Positions 38,104-49,312 of a stretch of DNA of 64,000 bases are shown in pieces; the first letter of the stretch is position 1, and every line of letters starts with the position of its first letter. The translations under genes were made by a program, and so were the position numbers. The stretch comes from Hirudinaria manillensis (taxonomy: Eukaryota > Annelida > Clitellata > Hirudinida > Hirudinidae), in contig CM067531.1 of assembly GCA_034509925.1 (NCBI GenBank), positions 3,012,501 through 3,076,500 on the forward strand, in the 5' to 3' direction. Below the pieces are notes generated by a model. That model searched no databases. It was not told the DNA's origin and worked only from the letters and a program-made list of their open reading frames with translations.

Positions 38104-38824
38104 ATGGCTTACAGTTTACCCGTTGGTTGGGAGGAAAGAGTAAGCAGGTCCACAGGTCTGCAAAATATATTTGTAGTTTTTTTCTGTTCTGTGTTTGCAA
38201 TTCACATCTACCTCTTATCCAGGGAAACCATATTACTTCAACACTTTCACGAAGGAAAGCTGCTGGGAGAAGCCTTCTCCGGACGGAAGATCTATGGAGC
38301 AGGTTCAGTGTTCTCACCTTTTAGTCAAGCACCGAGAATCTCGTCGGCCATCTTCATGGAGGCAAGAAAGAATAAACAGAAGCAAAGAAGAGGCACTTGA
38401 GGAACTTCAAGGTTTTATCATTCTTAGAGCTTTCTCAAAACAGATCCGCATGAAGATTTTAATATACTGAATTGATTTTTTTTAGACATTTTTATCATTT
38501 TATTGAATTAAATGTTTTCTTTTTTACTTAGAGTATCTTCAAGACATCAAGTCTGGCAAAGCCACATTTGAGGAGCTTGCCTCAAAGTACAGTGACTGTA
38601 GTTCTGCAAAGAACAATGGTGATCTTGGACCTTTCAAGAGAGGTATTAATATTCAACCATTAAAAAAAGACCATAATGAATCCAAATAATGATTAATGCC
38701 AAATGCTTCATCAGGTCAAATGCAAAAACCATTCGAAGATGCTGCTTTTAAACTCAATGTTGGAGAAATGAGCGAACCAGTTTGGACCGATTCTGGAGTT
38801 CACATCATCCTGAGAACAAAATAA
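38104..38824 (+). CDS. PIN1: Peptidyl-prolyl cis-trans isomerase PIN1
   Basis: Four exons (38104-38155, 38223-38411, 38532-38642, 38715-38824), all phase-1 junctions, 153 aa (human 163). Pin1 is a nuclear enzyme that isomerises phospho-Ser/Thr-Pro bonds. The WW domain is residues 5-34 ([23 protein letters not shown]). The rotamase domain follows with HLLVKH, the phosphate-binding basic SRRPSSWR, the catalytic Cys in [25 protein letters not shown] and the C-terminal [10 protein letters not shown]. All key residues appear intact. First exon length and start context leave little doubt on the start. Confidence 0.95.
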
Positions 38825-39656
38825 AGAAATTTCTCCGAGCTCATGGGAACGAAGAGAACTTTGTTTGTCAATTTTTTTGAGGTTTTACTGTTATTTAACT
38901 TTTTGAAGTCAGAAAATGTAGCTAATAAATTCAATAATCTAAGTTTGGTGTTGTGATAAAAAGGAGCAAACCTATTATGCTTGTCATGCTTGAATCGAAT
39001 TTTGCGATGCATTGTTGCATTTTACGTTCAATTCTGTGGAATTCTGAATTCTTGTGGTTTTGATTTTATCTGGGAACCTCGAGAGTTGATCATTTTGGGT
39101 TGTTCGATTATTTGAGTTTAATTTAATCTAGTTTTAATTTCCAGCATCTACTGCCATGTTGATGATTCATCGATTAATCTTGAGAAAACCTCTGATTGGA
39201 AAATCTGATTTAGCAATCCTAGGCTGGTCATCAGCATTAGAGGAGATCCTATGAAGTTTATTGATGTGACCATATTGTTTCCTTGAGAGTTGATTGCATC
39301 TGTGGAACCAATTCTGCCATGTAAACAACTTGTCAATGCAGGGTGAATTTGCACCGAATTAAAATGCATTTACAACATGGAAAAGAAAGTTGTCAAACGC
39401 GGAAAAACGCTGATAACTGCGACAACTCGCAAAGCGTAACAAGAAATAATAAATTTTTTTTTAGCCAGATATTCAGATCTTGAAAACTTTTAGAACTTTC
39501 GTTGGGTTTGAGTTCGAAGCAACGACCATAGAATATTTATTAAAATTGCTTATTTTTGCGATTCGATTTTGCGTTTTGTTCTATGCTTTGGTCGTCAGAG
39601 AATTAACTATAAACAGGCCTCGATTATTGATTCCATCAAAAACTGCTTAACATCCT
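38825..39656. other. Intergenic between PIN1 and a membrane-protein gene
   Basis: A minus-strand frame at 39148-39369 (MHFNSVQIHPALTSC...) has fairly normal composition but no paired splice sites, domain or poly(A); I left it out of the gene set. Confidence 0.4.
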
Positions 39657-40726
39657 ATGGCCGAAAACAGTGGAAGGCCGCCAAGAAATTTTAAAAGTGG
39701 CATTTTAGTCATTTTGCTGATGACATGTGAATGCGTAGATGGCTTTCCCAGGTAAAGCTTTAAACTGTGATGTGTTTGAAATTTTAAACTTAAAGAATTC
39801 TTTACATCTGACAATACTTCCTTCTCGAATGGCCAAAATAGAAATTTGGTCATTAATAAATGAAAAAAAAGGATTGAACGTTAATTAAAAATGTTATTTT
39901 GATTCTCAAAATGGACTTCTAAATAAGGAAACTGCTCAAATTTAGTAACGACACCGACTACGAAGACAGATTCGATGAATCTCTTTTCGTTGATCAGGAC
40001 AGCGTTGTTATCTCGTCGAATCAATCAGGTTAAAATTAATTTTTATTTCTTATTTTCATTAACTACATAATTCCTTATGTTCTAATAACTACAACTTTGT
40101 AAACGAATCAAAAGGAAAGGTATTTCTGCGGGCCAAAACAATTAGCCAGAAGGCCCAATGGATCTTCTTTCTAGGATCGTTTGGAGCTACAAATGTCATT
40201 CTTTTTATGATATCTCAAGTTTTCTATGAAATACCAAACTTTGTTCGTGAGTTGTTTTGGATTTTGGTAATTTTTGTTAGGTTTTTATTGAAATTAAATA
40301 TAATAAAATAAACGCAATCGCATGAATTGAATTAGGCCACTTTGAAAATTAATGAAGAGATTTTGAAACTTCAAGTGTTTTATTATATTTTCCTTTAAAA
40401 ATCTCATTTTGATCTAGTAAGGGGTCGTCTGTAAAAGGCGTCCTCAATTTTTGTTTCAATTTTTAACCACTCCACCCATTATGCGAGTTCGGCATTTTAC
40501 AAAAATTTAGTGGTAAAATGCTGAATTTTTTTAAATTCGTTTATTAAATTTTTCGGAAATTCAAATTTAGTTAAACCTCCCTCTACTAAATGGATTTATT
40601 TATTTGTAAACAGTTAAAGTATTTTTTTAAATTAATTATTTGTTAATTTTTCCAGCGAAAAGTATTCGCAAGATGCGCAGAAAGCAGAAAAGGAAAAAAC
40701 GAAAACGTAGATTTTCTTTGTTTTGA
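39657..40726 (+). CDS. Unidentified one-pass membrane protein with very basic tail
   Basis: Four exons (39657-39751, 39928-40028, 40115-40246, 40656-40726) join in phase to 132 aa. After a short hydrophilic start (MAENSGRPPRNFKSG) a hydrophobic segment (ILVILLMTCECVDG, 16-29) looks like a signal peptide or signal anchor. The small acidic ectodomain has two N-glycosylation sequons (NDT at 39, NQS at 63) and DTDYEDRFDES. A transmembrane helix follows (WIFFLGSFGATNVILFMISQ, 81-100). The tail (110-132) is extremely basic: KMRRKQKRKKRKRR. The exons are too short to stand out as ORFs, but all four junctions have good splice sites. No family recognised. The stop at 40724-40726 is in exon 4; an alternative tail is given separately. 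Confidence 0.6.
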
Positions 40727-41302
40727 CGGATTAAATTTAAATTAAATGTAAAATGTCATTTAAATTATTATCTTAGATAATTTGATCTAACCGTGTATGG
40801 AAGAGTGCTGATATGACGCTGAATAAATCGTTAAGTTTAATTAATCCAAAAAAATGAAAAATTGTTGATAACAAAAGAAATATTTTAATCGGCTTAATTT
40901 TTTAATTATTATTAATTTAAGCCATTGTGAATCTCCCGCTACGCATTTAATTACTTCCAACATCGTCGGGTCAAGAACAATGACCTTGAATTGGAACTTG
41001 ACTAATGATCAGAGAGGGCAATTGATTGATTATCGCTGACGACAATGATGATGACGATGACGACGACGATACGACTCCATTTTATTTTTTTATTCTATTT
41101 CTGTGGTGACAATCAGCAAATGCGATAAATATTATTGTTATTACTAATCTATTCCATTAATTTTTCTCTATTACTATCATTTCCACTGTCAATAGCAAAC
41201 TTATTCGTTCAATACTGTTTCTATCATACAATTATTATTGTTTGTTTTTTTTATATACAATTTGAAACAACTTGTTTGTAATAAAATCCTTTGTCATTTC
41301 AG

Positions 41303-41731
41303 ACGGACATTCAGAACATCGTCCAGCAAGATCGGAAGCGAAAGTTGAAGGTACGTTAAACAAACTGCTTTTTAAGTTACGTGATTTAGTAATTTTTATC
41401 GTAATATTAATAATGTAATTTAATTTAACGCGACTAATAGGATCACAAGTCATAATTGATGATCATGTTGAGCTGTATATGGTAGTGTGGATACGTAGTC
41501 AAGATTTAAGCCATTATTTGGGGGAAATTGGAAAACTGAATGGAGGATAAAAAATCGAAATTCCAGTTTAAACATTTATATTTAACAAATAATTTCCAGA
41601 GAAAGACGAAAGCGATGCTAAAGAAGGTTAATTTTTTTAAAATTATAATATAATAAAATAAAATATTTTATAATAAAAACAAATGAAACGATTTTTTGAC
41701 CAAATTCACAGATGATGAGGAAGTCGGTTAG
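41303..41731 (+). CDS. Three acidic micro-exons, likely alternative C-terminus of the preceding gene
   Basis: Exons 41303-41350 (48 nt), 41600-41626 (27 nt) and 41712-41731 (20 nt to TAG) all have good acceptor and donor sites and are all phase 1 in and out. They encode GHSEHRPARSEAKVE, EKDESDAKE and DDEEVG-stop. Exon 3 of the membrane-protein gene (ends 40246) and an internal GT inside its exon 4 (C|GTAGAT after 40706) are both phase 1, so either could splice to 41303 in frame. That would replace or extend the basic tail with an acidic one. A poly(A)-like AATAAA lies near 41,924. They might instead belong to a separate gene, but no other upstream exon is visible. Confidence 0.5.
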
Positions 41732-42680
41732 ACTCAAGTTGTTTGTTCGTCGAAGCTTTCAATTTGAGTTCGCGTTCCAATTCAACAGCCACGAGTCGTC
41801 CAATATCGCCGTTGTCGCAGGAGACGCCAGCGTCGCTTGGGAGTGCAGGCAGTCAGAGAAGTTGAACTCTGTCTCTGGATTGATTCTCAGACGATGTCTT
41901 TGAAAAATAATATTAAAATAAGAAATAAACCCTTAATTCGCGTGGGAATTCTTTAAAAATGCTAACTTATCTTGAATAGTAACTCCTTGCCAGTATTTAA
42001 CGAACTTGGAAGACGTTACACATGCAGGTCAGTTCAGCATGACTCAAACCGGCTCAAAAATCTGCACAAAAGGATTGACATTAAGAGAATTTTATTGTCA
42101 TTTTGGTTACGAGCCATTTTGAGTCTAAATGTGTCTCTGAGTGGTTAGAATGAAAATCGAAAGAATTGTAAGAGTAAAGCATAAAGATGTTTATGTTAAT
42201 CAGATAATTAAATCGTAAGTCAACGAGCTTTAAAATTGTGGAGAGATTTCAGAGACTTGCAGAAAACCAATTCTCACGGACATATTCTCTTTCTTCTTCT
42301 AAGTTTCAGTGGGTTTAACATGTTAACAAAATAATAATTATTATTATTATTTAATTGAGAATAACAATGGCGTTCAAGTTAGCTCAATGGGTCACGTTTC
42401 TGCGGTATGAGGAATGGTCGTCATAAGAGATTCGCAAAACAGTCTGCAAAGCACCATTGAGTAGGGTGACGGTTCTTCCCTCACAAAGTATTCATACAAG
42501 GAATGACAATTTAAGCCATTAATGCCTATGTGAAAACTGTTTATAAGACAGCGGCTTTTTACCATTTTGCCTAAAATTAACTGACAATAAGTTAACTAAT
42601 AACTGGCATTTATAAAAACAAACGTTCAATATAAATCAAGATAATCAGGAGTTTAAAGAAATCAATCGCGGATTGATGAC
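41732..42680. other. Intergenic, no gene seen
   Basis: Likely includes the 3'UTR and poly(A) site of the preceding gene (AATAAA near 41,924). Nothing else is recognisable. Confidence 0.4.
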
Positions 42681-42869
42681 CTATTGAATGCTCCCGGGAG
42701 CATCATCATGACCATCTCCACGTTTCCATTGGTTGTCCAGTCCGTGGACATTCATCCATTGGACGGAGAATCTCGCTGGAGAAACGGCATAAAACGACGA
42801 ATAGGATTTTATCCAACCGGATCTTCGAATATTTGACTTAAGATTTCCTACTGCTAAACTTACTGCCAT
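42681..42869 (-). CDS. Hypothetical 62-aa ORF opposite the GFI1-like gene
   Basis: Frame MAVSLAVGNLKSNIRRSGW to GHDDAPGSIQ-stop, starting about 100 bp upstream of and divergent from the zinc-finger gene. The N-terminus is basic/hydroxylated and could be a mitochondrial presequence. However, ATGGCA|GTAAGT at the start is a perfect splice donor and TTTCTCCAG|CGAGATTC inside it a good acceptor, so the apparent ORF may be an exon-intron-exon in which the first 6 nt are coding. No family recognised. Confidence 0.3.
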   Translation of the reverse strand: MAVSLAVGNLKSNIRRSGWIKSYSSFYAVSPARFSVQWMNVHGLDNQWKRGDGHDDAPGSIQ

Positions 42870-42972
42870 AACTATTAAAGACCAAAGTAAAATTTTGCTT
42901 AAATTAATTATATTCCTTATGACTGTTATTAATACTATTATTTTGTTTACAAAGTAGTTTCATATCGATTAG

Positions 42973-44324
42973 ATGAGTAAGGTAATGATTTGGAATCCTT
43001 TGTACGGCAAGCGCCACGTCACCGGGTCCAATACAAACCAACAAATTGATACCAAAGACCAGTTTGGGGCGCCAGAAAATGTTGACAGGGTTTTGAAGAA
43101 GAATTCCACTGACAATGAAAATGATGTTTCTAAATTGAATAAGAAAGAAGAAGATTATTTCAATTGGAAGTCTGGCGTTTCGCAAAATCTCATTTTGAAT
43201 GACGAATCTCAGAAGTTTTTTCCGTGTTTCGGCGATGCAAATCTGGCCAAAAGTCAACTTTTCATGCACCAACTTTCAAGATTCATGAAGTTCTCTTTTC
43301 TTCTTTCCAACAATAATTACTCAACAATTTATCCTCACGATTCCATCGAGAGTCACAAGCAATTTCTCCAAGTCGGCACTTGCTTTGCAAAGTTGGCGAG
43401 CATTCCGAGCGAGGTCTGCACCAATCCCGGACTAGGATTCGACCCAGACCTACTCAACCCAGGAGGGACTGGAGGAGGAATGAAACACCCCGGAAACCAC
43501 CCCAATCAGCCACCATCCCCTCAAAACAAGCCGTTTGAATGTTGCAGGTGCGGCAAAAGGTTTAGAAGGTCTTCAACTTTGAGCACCCACATGTTGATCC
43601 ATAGCGACATCAGACCTTTCATCTGCTGCTTCTGCAGAAAGAGGTTCCATCAGAAGTCGGACATGAAAAAGCACGTGTACGTACATACAGGTCAGTTTAG
43701 AGGTCAACTGAAAGACTGGAGTGTTGCGGATTGATTTTATCTTCTTATTAAAGACATTTAATAATTATTGAACCAAAAGAAGGTTTAAATAACCTAAATA
43801 GTTTAATATTAAAATGTCTATTTTGAAGAAATTCTCATAGAAAAGGAAAAATGAGCATCAGAGAGAAATAATGATTAATATAATTTATTTATTTTCTAAA
43901 TAAAAGTCATAAATACGATATTGCAACAAGATGTAATTTGTCCAAGTTCTAACTAGTGTTAATTTAGAAAAGGTAAACAAGATAAACAAAAATAATTAAT
44001 TAAATAAATAAATAAACGTAATATTGCAACAAGATATAATATGATATGTATTAATTTATGAAAGTTAAATGAAATAAAATCTGTTATAATTGAAAAAAAA
44101 AACACTTTAAAATAATTTCCATCGTCCACACAGGCGAGAAACCGTTCAAATGTCATGAATGCGGTCGCAGTTTCAGTCAGTCGTCGAATCTCCTGACACA
44201 CAACCGAAAGCACATCGGGTGTCTTCCCTACAAATGCGAGCTATGCTTGGCTCCTTTCCAGAGAAAGAACGATCTAAAAAACCACAAGGATGCCTGCCAT
44301 GCCGAAGGGAAATCCTTGAAGTAA
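42973..44324 (+). CDS. GFI1/Senseless-family zinc-finger transcription factor
   Basis: Two exons (42973-43690 and 44134-44324, phase 1) giving 302 aa. Four C2H2 fingers at about 188-210, 216-238, 244-266 and 272-295 show the signature GFI1/Senseless/PAG-3 text: [27 protein letters not shown] and [13 protein letters not shown]. The intron sits inside the HTGEKP linker. This family binds AATC-core DNA and usually represses; it acts in sensory neuron and blood cell fate. Four fingers match Drosophila Senseless rather than the six of vertebrate GFI1. The N-terminus ([14 protein letters not shown]) has no SNAG repressor motif. TAG lies in frame directly upstream, and GATTAG|ATG could itself be an acceptor, so a further 5' exon is possible. 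Confidence 0.9.
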
Positions 44325-46267
44325 TCCGATCGTGGTGTCAGTGTCGCCTCTGAGATGAATCAATCTAATTCTACTAGTGTTGCTGGGAACTCGCCATTCG
44401 TGTTCTTGTTTTGCATCGGTTTATAATAAAAATTCATGATTGACGAAAAACTTTTCGAATGTTTTTATTGCATTGAGAAAATTGACGCAAAAGAAAATCT
44501 CCTGAAAAGAAAATAAAAACATCGGAAATGCAATTAAATTTTTTTTTAATTTAAAATCGATTAAATTTTTGTCAAGAAAATAAATTATAAAAAAAAACAA
44601 CTGAGCTGGAAACCCCTTCTTCTCAAGCCATATGAAATAAGAAGAAAAAAAAACGTAACAGACGACACTGAAACGACCTGAAAGTAAAAGTCCATAAAAA
44701 TCCCTGACCATCAGACCGTGGACGGGAGATGCTGCAGACTTTGGGCAATAAAAAGGATTTTCGGGCTGATTTATGCCGGACAATCATTGAAAGTCTCAAC
44801 ACGGTCAGTTGAACGTTTATTGTTCGACTTGGCGAATGGATTAATGCAAGGAGCATGTGCCACTCCGGGACACACACGGCGACCATAAATTCGTATATTA
44901 CCCCTTCTCCGGCTGGCTCTCCACCTCGTTTAAATGCCGCACAACTCCATTGTCCTTCTGCCTCCATAGTTGCCCTTTAAGTTTTATCCTTTTACACTAC
45001 GACTAAATCGTGATATCATCGGGTTGTTCCGTCCGTCCATCCATCCATCCATCCATCCATCCATCCATCCATCCATCCATCCATCCATCCATCCATCCAT
45101 CCATTGCCATGTTTGTCCATCCAGAAATTTGTATATCTAGTACGCAATATAGTATGATAGTGTTTGGCATTGTTATTATATGCAATTATTATTGATGATA
45201 TTATTACTGACTAGCTGCATGTTTTATTTCCAAGGGCAATGGTTAAAATCTAAAATTATCAGATTTAACTTTTCAGATATAATTTATTCCTAAAGTTTTT
45301 TTTTCGTTTATGTAGAAAATAATTACATTACTTTTTGTTGCACAAGGAAGTTCATGAAAGTAATGGAAACATTCCTGGTCGATGTTGTAATTTGTTTTAA
45401 TGTGTCTCCTAAGTTTCTTCAAACTATCGTTCAAATGTGTTAATTTTAGTTAACTTATTACTTAATGAGGGTTACGTCATCACGGATGAGTAATTTCAGG
45501 TTTTATTTCATGGAAATAAAATGATTTGATTTTTTTAAATAATTTTTGTAATATTAACAATTTTGTAAAATAATTATTAAAATGCATCCAAGAAAATCAA
45601 TCATTGATTATAGAGTAGTTTTAAAATTTTCATCAAGTGTTGTGACGTCACTAGTTGTAGGAACACTCGAACAAATAATCATTATCATCATCATCACTGC
45701 GTCACAAGAGATCCTAAGAAAAATGTTTACATGTACCCTATCACGTATCTTTCGTTACTTTTAAAACGCAATTCTTTTGAAAACTTTGCCAAAATATTTT
45801 AAAGATAACAATTAAAATACAATTAATGGTATATCTTTGAACGCAACGGATATTCGAAGAATTTCATGTGTACATTCACAAACGACAGTCGAAAACAACT
45901 GTCAAGTACCCCCGAGTAGGTAAGCGCCGGACTAGGTGTATCTCTTCCCCAGAAAATCTCGAATCAAACCAAACAATTGCGTTTTTTTTAATTTAAAATT
46001 GCTATAATCATAAATACGTGTTATATTCTAATAATATAATAATAAACATGCCAAACTTGTGATGGTAAATTTAAGAATTGCTTCAAAACGATGCTGTCGG
46101 CTTGCATTAGGGATGGCTCTTGAAATTTGAACCACTCAGAATATCAGGATAAAGTACTCACACCCATTCTGCCGACAGGTGAATGAAAATTCTTCCTTAA
46201 TTTTATTATTTTTCAGTAAATAATCAGATACAAATCGTCGATAAAAATTTAAAGATTGACGTAAAAC
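44325..46267. other. Intergenic with CCAT repeat
   Basis: Contains a poly(A)-like AATAAA at about 44,424 for the zinc-finger gene and the CCAT array at 45,033. Open frames around 44,420-44,970 (minus) and 45,582-45,764 (plus) have no coding support. Confidence 0.4.
45033..45105. repeat. CCAT tetranucleotide repeat
   Basis: About 18 perfect CCAT units. The antisense frame reads Met-Asp-Gly-Trp repeats, as at 1,317. Confidence 0.95.
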
Positions 46268-47983
46268 ATGTTTTCGAAACATATTATATTCGCTATTTTC
46301 CTTGTCATTTTTCATTCTGTGAGGTAAGAATATTCTTGTTGGTCATTCAATGTTATAGCTTATTCACATTAGATATGCCAGTAAACTATTTTTCTTTATT
46401 AAATTTATTAAATCTATTAATCTAAATGTGCTAAAAGCATTTTTCTAATCTTAGTAATACGCAATATTATACGCAGTATTATTTACTATAAAGGTTTACG
46501 AACATCTTTCAAGAAGTATTTCATTTGTATCGTATTTGAAATTAAATTCTTTTCTTTTTTTCTATTCAATTAGGTCTTCTGTAATTGAGAATTGTTCAAA
46601 ACCCGGTAAAAATGTTACCTGTCTCTGCAACGAAGGTTTCATCAACTTGAAAACTAAATGTCTCAACCAATGGCTCTTTAATGGATTATTCATTGGAGTT
46701 GCAGCGTTGCTCATCCTAATCATCATCATTCTCGGTTGGCGTCTTACGAAAACCAGAGATGCTTATAAACATCCAGCTCCTGTCACGAACAGGTTTGAAA
46801 AGTTATAAAATTAATAAACACATTTTCGTAAAAAAGAAAAATATTTCTAACTTGAAGTGAATTTAAAATGTTTCGATCGATGAGACAATGACCCAAAGTA
46901 AGCGCAGGAAAGTAATTTGGGAGAATGGCTGATAAGGTTAATTTCCCCAAAGATTTAAGAACCACTTGGACCCACAAATCTTGATCTACTTTCAAACGAT
47001 TCTCAAATAATAAAGAATAATTAAGTCATGAAATTTAAATATTGAGAGAATAATTTGATAATCCGCCTAAACCCAATTATCGCTTCTCTGGTCAGTATTT
47101 TCAGAGAAGATAGGTCCACTTCAACGAGCAGTATGCCCAGGAATCAGACCAAGGACGCCTCTACTGACACCGAGAGTCAAGAGGCACTCAATCGCACTTC
47201 CTTAGCGGTTCGTAACCAAACAGATGATTCCATCTTGTAGCATCTTGTAATGAATATCGGTAGTAATAATGGTGGATAAGTGACAGGCAAAAGGTAACTC
47301 GCAGATTGCCATGGATTTCAAGAGTTAGAAAGTAGGCTAGGGTTGGGTTAGGGTTAGTTTAAGGTCTGAATAGGGTTAGATGCAAAAGATTCTCGTCTGA
47401 GAGCTGTCCTTTTGCCTGTCAGTCATCCAACATTCATTAATGTTTAGAATTTGGATACGATTGGCCGTAAAAAATAACTTTATTCTTAGAGGGTGCCTAT
47501 GTTCGGAGCTCCTTTTAGTTACACGAACACCTCTTTCGAAAGCAACGAAAAGAGCTATTTGCCAGATTTCATGAAGAGGAAAAGCTACGATCAGGTAGCG
47601 TATGATCTTCTCAACGGCTGATAACGGTATCTTTGCTAAAGCCTTAAGGATTAAATTTAATATTTAATTAATTAATTAAAAAATACTTATCATTCATCTC
47701 CCTCATCGGGGTCCAACTAGAATTTTTAAACCGCGATAGAAAGGTCAACGTTCCAATGCAATTTGTCACACGCCAATGAATTCTAGATTCGCCGCTTGAT
47801 GTTCTAAAGATCACAGTACTTATCGCCAGTACTTATTCATTAATTGACTTCCTTTGACATTTATTTTAGAATACTTTTGAGGAAATTCCGCTTCACGATG
47901 CCAGACAAGCTGACAGGTCTGGCAGGGACGATTCGAGAACGATTGTTAGTGAAAATATGATGAAGATCTTTGAAGCTAATTAA
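46268..47983 (+). CDS. Unidentified type I membrane protein with half EGF motif
   Basis: Five exons (46268-46323, 46574-46792, 47105-47207, 47490-47594, 47870-47983) join in phase to 198 aa. A signal peptide (MFSKHIIFAIFLVIFHSV) is followed by a small ectodomain with CSKPGKNVTCLCNEGF...KC, the C-terminal half of an EGF fold (C-x8-C-x-C-x10-C) with one N-glycosylation site. The transmembrane helix is LFNGLFIGVAALLILIIIIL (53-72). The roughly 125-residue cytoplasmic tail is Ser/Thr/Asp-rich with YTNTSF, KSYDQ and EEIPLHDAR. The donor after exon 3 (GCG|GTTCGT, 47207) is moderate; if unused, the frame ends in a TAG at 47238-47240 after VRNQTDDSIL, giving a shorter isoform. No family recognised. 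Confidence 0.55.
47273..47429. mobile_element. MITE-like inverted-repeat element
   Basis: Left arm 47273-47294 and right arm 47408-47429 are 22-bp inverted repeats with two mismatches (core GACAGGCAAAAGG). Similarity continues inward with degeneration (CTCGCAGA versus CTCTCAGA). The 157-bp element has no coding capacity. I could not see a clear target-site duplication. It lies in an intron of the preceding gene, and its centre contains TTAGGG-like telomere words. Confidence 0.55.
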
Positions 47984-48040
47984 AACTATCTTTAAAAAAT
48001 GACAAATTAAAAGCACTTCTGGCCATAAACCAAGTTTTTA

Positions 48041-48204
48041 CGATTACTACTATATTAAAGTTATTATTACAATTATCAGGATTACTACTTTAATTATATT
48101 ATTATTAATATTATTATGAACTACCGATTACTACTATATTAAAGTTATTATTACAATTATCACGATTACTACTTTAATTATATTATTATTAATAATATTA
48201 TGAA
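48041..48204. repeat. 84-bp tandem duplication
   Basis: Two copies of an AT-rich 84-bp unit beginning CGATTACTACTATATTAAAG (48041 and 48125), differing at about two positions (CAGGATT/CACGATT; AATATTATTATG/AATAATATTATG). Confidence 0.9.
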
Positions 48205-49254
48205 CGACCAGTCGGTCGGTACTCGAACCTTGAAACTATCGACTGATTCATCCCATATCAAGCCAAGCATTCCTGTCTTTAACCCAGAAAATTATTTTTC
48301 AGTTCTCAATCAAGCGACCGGTCCACAGCTACTACTCGAAGGCATCCGATAAAAGTTTCTGAAGGAGTGGAATCTCTGAAATAAATAAATTTTAAAAAAA
48401 ATAAACAAATAAATAAATAGAAACTCTCACTAATATCAACTTTTAACGGTTTCAAGGCGTTTCCATGACAACCGCCACGATGATTGATCACTGTAAACAC
48501 GCCGATCCGAGCTCGAGAAACTAAGAAAATCCTAGGAAAACAACTTTCTTTTTTAAATTGAGTTTGTCATAGGATTAAGACGCATCACGCAAAAATGTTG
48601 ATTTTTTTCTTGAACAAGGTTAATAAAAAAATGTCATAAAATGTTTTTTTATTAAAAAGAATTTTAATAAATAAATAAGAAAAAACCAAAATAATATCGC
48701 AAGAGTGAGATGTACGTTTGTTAGCCATTTTCGTTAGCCGTTGAACAACAATTATGATGATGATGAGCAATAATATCTGTGATATTGCAAGAGACGACAA
48801 CAAGGGAATTTGAAATAAGCATGAAACACTTCAAGGCAAAACAAGGCAACAATACGAGGGGTGATAAATGCAATTCAAAAGCATCAAATACCTGCAAAAA
48901 ATGTCTCCGAAGCAGGAAACAAAACCTTTCATTGCAAATATCGATCGAACTCTTTCGTTCGAGGTAGAAAAATAATTTATCAAATTAATTTGATTTAAAA
49001 GATAATATCGTTAAATATCATTGAAAAGAAAGATCTGCATGAGAATCGATATGAGTCGAGAACTTCCTAATAAAGCAATCTATCTGGTTAAGTGGTCAAC
49101 TCATTTCTAGCCAACAAAGCCACTGTTGGAGAACCCTGCCATCCATTTTTCAAGTAATTCCCAGCAGAGAATCGAATCAACAAAATTCACAAGATTAAAT
49201 CATAATTGCTCGTCACTAAAAATCTAATCCAGGTATCAAGTGAGTGTCGTGATT
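48205..49254. other. Intergenic, no gene seen
   Basis: Between the convergent 3' ends of the EGF-like gene (+) and PACSIN (-). Short frames at 48,306-48,967 are not supported. Confidence 0.4.
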
Positions 49255-49312
49255 TCCAGATCCACGATTTTCAGATCCGCGATTTCCGGATCCGCGATTT
49301 CCGGACCCGCGA
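49255..49312. repeat. 15-bp minisatellite directly after the PACSIN stop
   Basis: About four copies of a 15-bp unit (CCGCGATTTCCGGAT) in the 3'UTR side, starting right after the stop codon. Its frame stays open on the minus strand (Arg-Gly-Ser-Gly-Asn repeats), but not in the PACSIN frame. Confidence 0.85.

Noticed and set aside
39148..39369. 73-codon minus frame (MHFNSVQIHPALTSC...)
   Set aside because: Reasonable composition, but no splice partners or family; not enough to call.
47331..47381. Interstitial telomere (TTAGGG words)
   Set aside because: Only a few scattered words inside the MITE-like element; no true array.
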